64,000 nt of DNA from Macrostomum hystrix (lineage: Eukaryota; Platyhelminthes; Macrostomidae), in assembly GCA_950097015.1 (NCBI GenBank), contig CATNEN010000025.1, positions 6,066,001 through 6,130,000 on the forward strand. Reading direction: 5' to 3'. Made by a program: the position numbers and the translations under genes. Below the pieces are notes generated by a model. The model did no database searches. It had not been told where the DNA came from and saw nothing but the letters and a program-made list of their open reading frames with translations. This document shows, one piece after another, positions 61,766 to 64,000 of this stretch (its first letter is position 1; the number at the start of each line of letters is the position of its first letter).

Positions 61766-64000
61766 GCCAATCAGTTCGATTGAAAAAAATATGTGCACAA
61801 TTTGAAAAGGCTTCACCTCGTTTAGAGAAAGACAAAAATGTGCAGAAATATTTAAATTTAAACTGGCGCCAAGAGCCCAGAAACTTGCTCACTGGTTGCT
61901 ACTACGGCAACGAGGGAGGGGTAGGACGCGAGAGTGAAAGAAGTGGTCACTAAATGGACATACGTGGGTCACTAGGCTAATTATGACCAGTTTTATTATA
62001 TTAGACTAGCCAAAAACCCCCCACCTGGCATTCAGCTTGAATCGCACACAGGTGCTTTCTCTTCGTATTAAGAGAATGCTGCAGTTTTTAGTACCTATTA
62101 TAATTTGCGTCGAATTTATTCTCTAAATTGCTCACATTATGAGACACTGCTCGTGCGCGAAAAAGTAGAAAGGAAAATCGACGGACTCTCGCTAAATCTC
62201 TCTTTCTCTCCAAGAGTCGTGCACCTGCGTAAGACAGGAAGCCTTACTGTCCTTATTGAAGCCTTGATAGTGATAAAGATCTATACATTAAGGAAAAAAA
62301 TTAGCCATGTACGAGCCTCGTATATGCCAATCTCAAGCTGTGTCAACCTCAGCAGTGCTTAAATATATATTTAATTATTCACTTCACGACTATCTATCGA
62401 ATATTCAATTCGATATAAATTATAAGTATGCTCGTTTTTTCTAGCAACTCATAGATTTGCTAAAACCATTACATGCATATGTAGCTTTTTGCGTTCTACC
62501 CGTAGTTGAGAAAATCTCAATGTCTAGTAAATCTATCAGCAAATCACGGTGAACAAGTATAGCAGTCTCGTTGAAAAGCACTGTTCTATGGCCACGGTTG
62601 AAGCACATTATACCATAACCTTTTTGCCCGGTGGGCAGAAAGTCTTGCCCGTTAATAGCCATAGACTAATTAATGCCCCGGCAATGCCCGGAAAAAAGGC
62701 TTCGACCAATAGGAATGGCTTACTGAGGCAAAAAAATGTCTATGGCACAATAGTATATAATACCCATGCTTTTAGGGCGTTAATGGCGTTTTAGGGCGTT
62801 AATAGGGCGTTAATCAGAGGTCCAGTCGAAAAATACCATAGACAATAAACGTTTTCAACTTGTCATTGGGAAAGGCAGGGAAAGAAAAGCCATAGACAAT
62901 TAAAAGAATGTGTACGAGGATTACTGTTATATCATATTTCCCGATACTAAGCACAAATAATTGAGTCAATCAATCGTACTCAAAACCGAAGACCTTCGAC
63001 CGCCTGGCGCCTGCTGCATAATAATGGAGCTCTTTCTGGCGAACGACATGCTTGAAACTGACTTCTTTCGCGACAGACCTAACGTTGCCTCGCTCGTGGA
63101 CATTGTGCAACAGTTAGGAAGAGTTGAACCGCGTCCCCAGTTGAAATTTAATCGCTCCAATAAAAGTCGCTGCTATAGGAGGCTAATATTGGACGATGGG
63201 GGCCTCTGTGGATTCCATACAGTTATTTATATTGTCAGCTGTGTTTCTTTAATCTACTTCCCCATGCATCCTTCCTCCTCTCTCCTCGTCCTGTCGCTCC
63301 TCTCTCCTTTCTCCCGTCCGTTGCCATGGTTACAAAGCTAGGCAGCGGATCCCAGACCTCAGTATAGAGCGGCAGCCGACAGTAGAGAAAGGGAGTCATC
63401 CGCAAGGGTTTAATTGGATCTTTGCCCCTACTCACCTGCACAACTGCTCCCCGCGTCCCTCCACTCTCAGCTAACAGATGAGAAAACTCAAACTCATTTG
63501 AAACTTCTCAAATCTCTTCCCAATTGTATACTAAATCACAAAATCTAGTCGCCTACTCAAATCCCCACCAAATGCGGCATCGCATCAGGGGGTCCGGATT
63601 AAAGAAAATATTTAGCCGCTAATCCAAGCAAGGTGAGCTGCTTTCTTTGGATCAATAATTTAATATTGGCACTTACAATTTCAGTTTTTCTATTTACGCA
63701 CACATTCCACAGACTGCAGTGGGAAAATTCACTGTCACAATATTTTAAGTAATTAGTGAATTAGTAATTAGCAACGGCTTGTTTTAATAGAAACTTTACT
63801 GTAATACTGCTGGGTTATGACCAAGCTCATGGCTGTATTGGGTTTATGGACATGACCTCATACAAGCGGGGTGTCTGTTTTCTGCAGCTAAAAGTACTTC
63901 TATACCTTTAAACAGCTGATACATCCTCACATACATGTCGTCCGTGTTTTCCCTGGCACAGTGTAACGGAGCAAGCGTTTCTGCATTTACTTGAATATTA
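61766..64000. other. Right-hand flank, no supported gene
   Basis: Upstream of the MYCBPAP ATG; the first part should hold its leader and promoter. A GGGCGTTAAT tetrad at 62775-62815 is a small tandem repeat. Overlapping frames at 62961-63341 (+) and 62966-63160 (-) have mixed composition but no splice support and no domain I recognise. Confidence 0.5.

Overview
This is animal (metazoan) nuclear DNA. The genes are split by GT-AG introns and the proteins are metazoan in type: a MYCBPAP orthologue, an NPAT-type LisH protein, an hnRNP A/B, a DDT-domain CECR2-like protein and a secreted disulfide isomerase. There is no bacterial operon structure. tRNA-derived SINEs, hAT transposons, MITE-like elements and an extreme density of minisatellites suggest an invertebrate with a repeat-rich genome. 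A lophotrochozoan or flatworm-type animal is possible, but I cannot fix the species.

Layout. 1-2616 (-): 5' part of a thioredoxin-fold protein disulfide isomerase that runs off the left edge. 2995-5250: minisatellite. 6482-8998 (-): unrecognised coiled-coil protein of about 600 residues. 9238-12290: two more minisatellites. 12883-13749: non-autonomous hAT element filled by a 16-bp minisatellite. 14271-20290 (-): CECR2-like DDT/Gln-rich protein. 20440-33200: about 13 kb with no gene I can support. 33224-35874: two related inverted-repeat elements on either side of a deleted BED-finger hAT element. 37035-38433 (+): two-RRM, Gly-rich hnRNP A/B. 40165-45899 (-): LisH protein of NPAT type with a C-terminal C2H2 finger, convergent with the hnRNP gene. 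47394-61765 (-): complete 12-exon MYCBPAP (929 codons plus stop), which spans nearly a quarter of the window. 61766-64000: no supported gene.

Exon models were built by hand by joining consensus donors and acceptors that keep the reading phase and protein similarity. For MYCBPAP, NPAT-like, CECR2-like and hnRNP every junction is phase-consistent. The genes do not form a pathway. MYCBPAP is a sperm/ciliary axoneme factor. NPAT, CECR2 and hnRNP A/B act in nuclear gene expression. The PDI acts in the secretory pathway.

The most unusual property of the window is its repeats. Most introns, and several intergenic gaps, hold their own minisatellite with a private unit (15, 16, 17, 20, 23, 25, 27, 29, 30, 50 or 66 bp). 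Some lie inside transposons, some abut splice sites, and some are copied with their flanks between introns.
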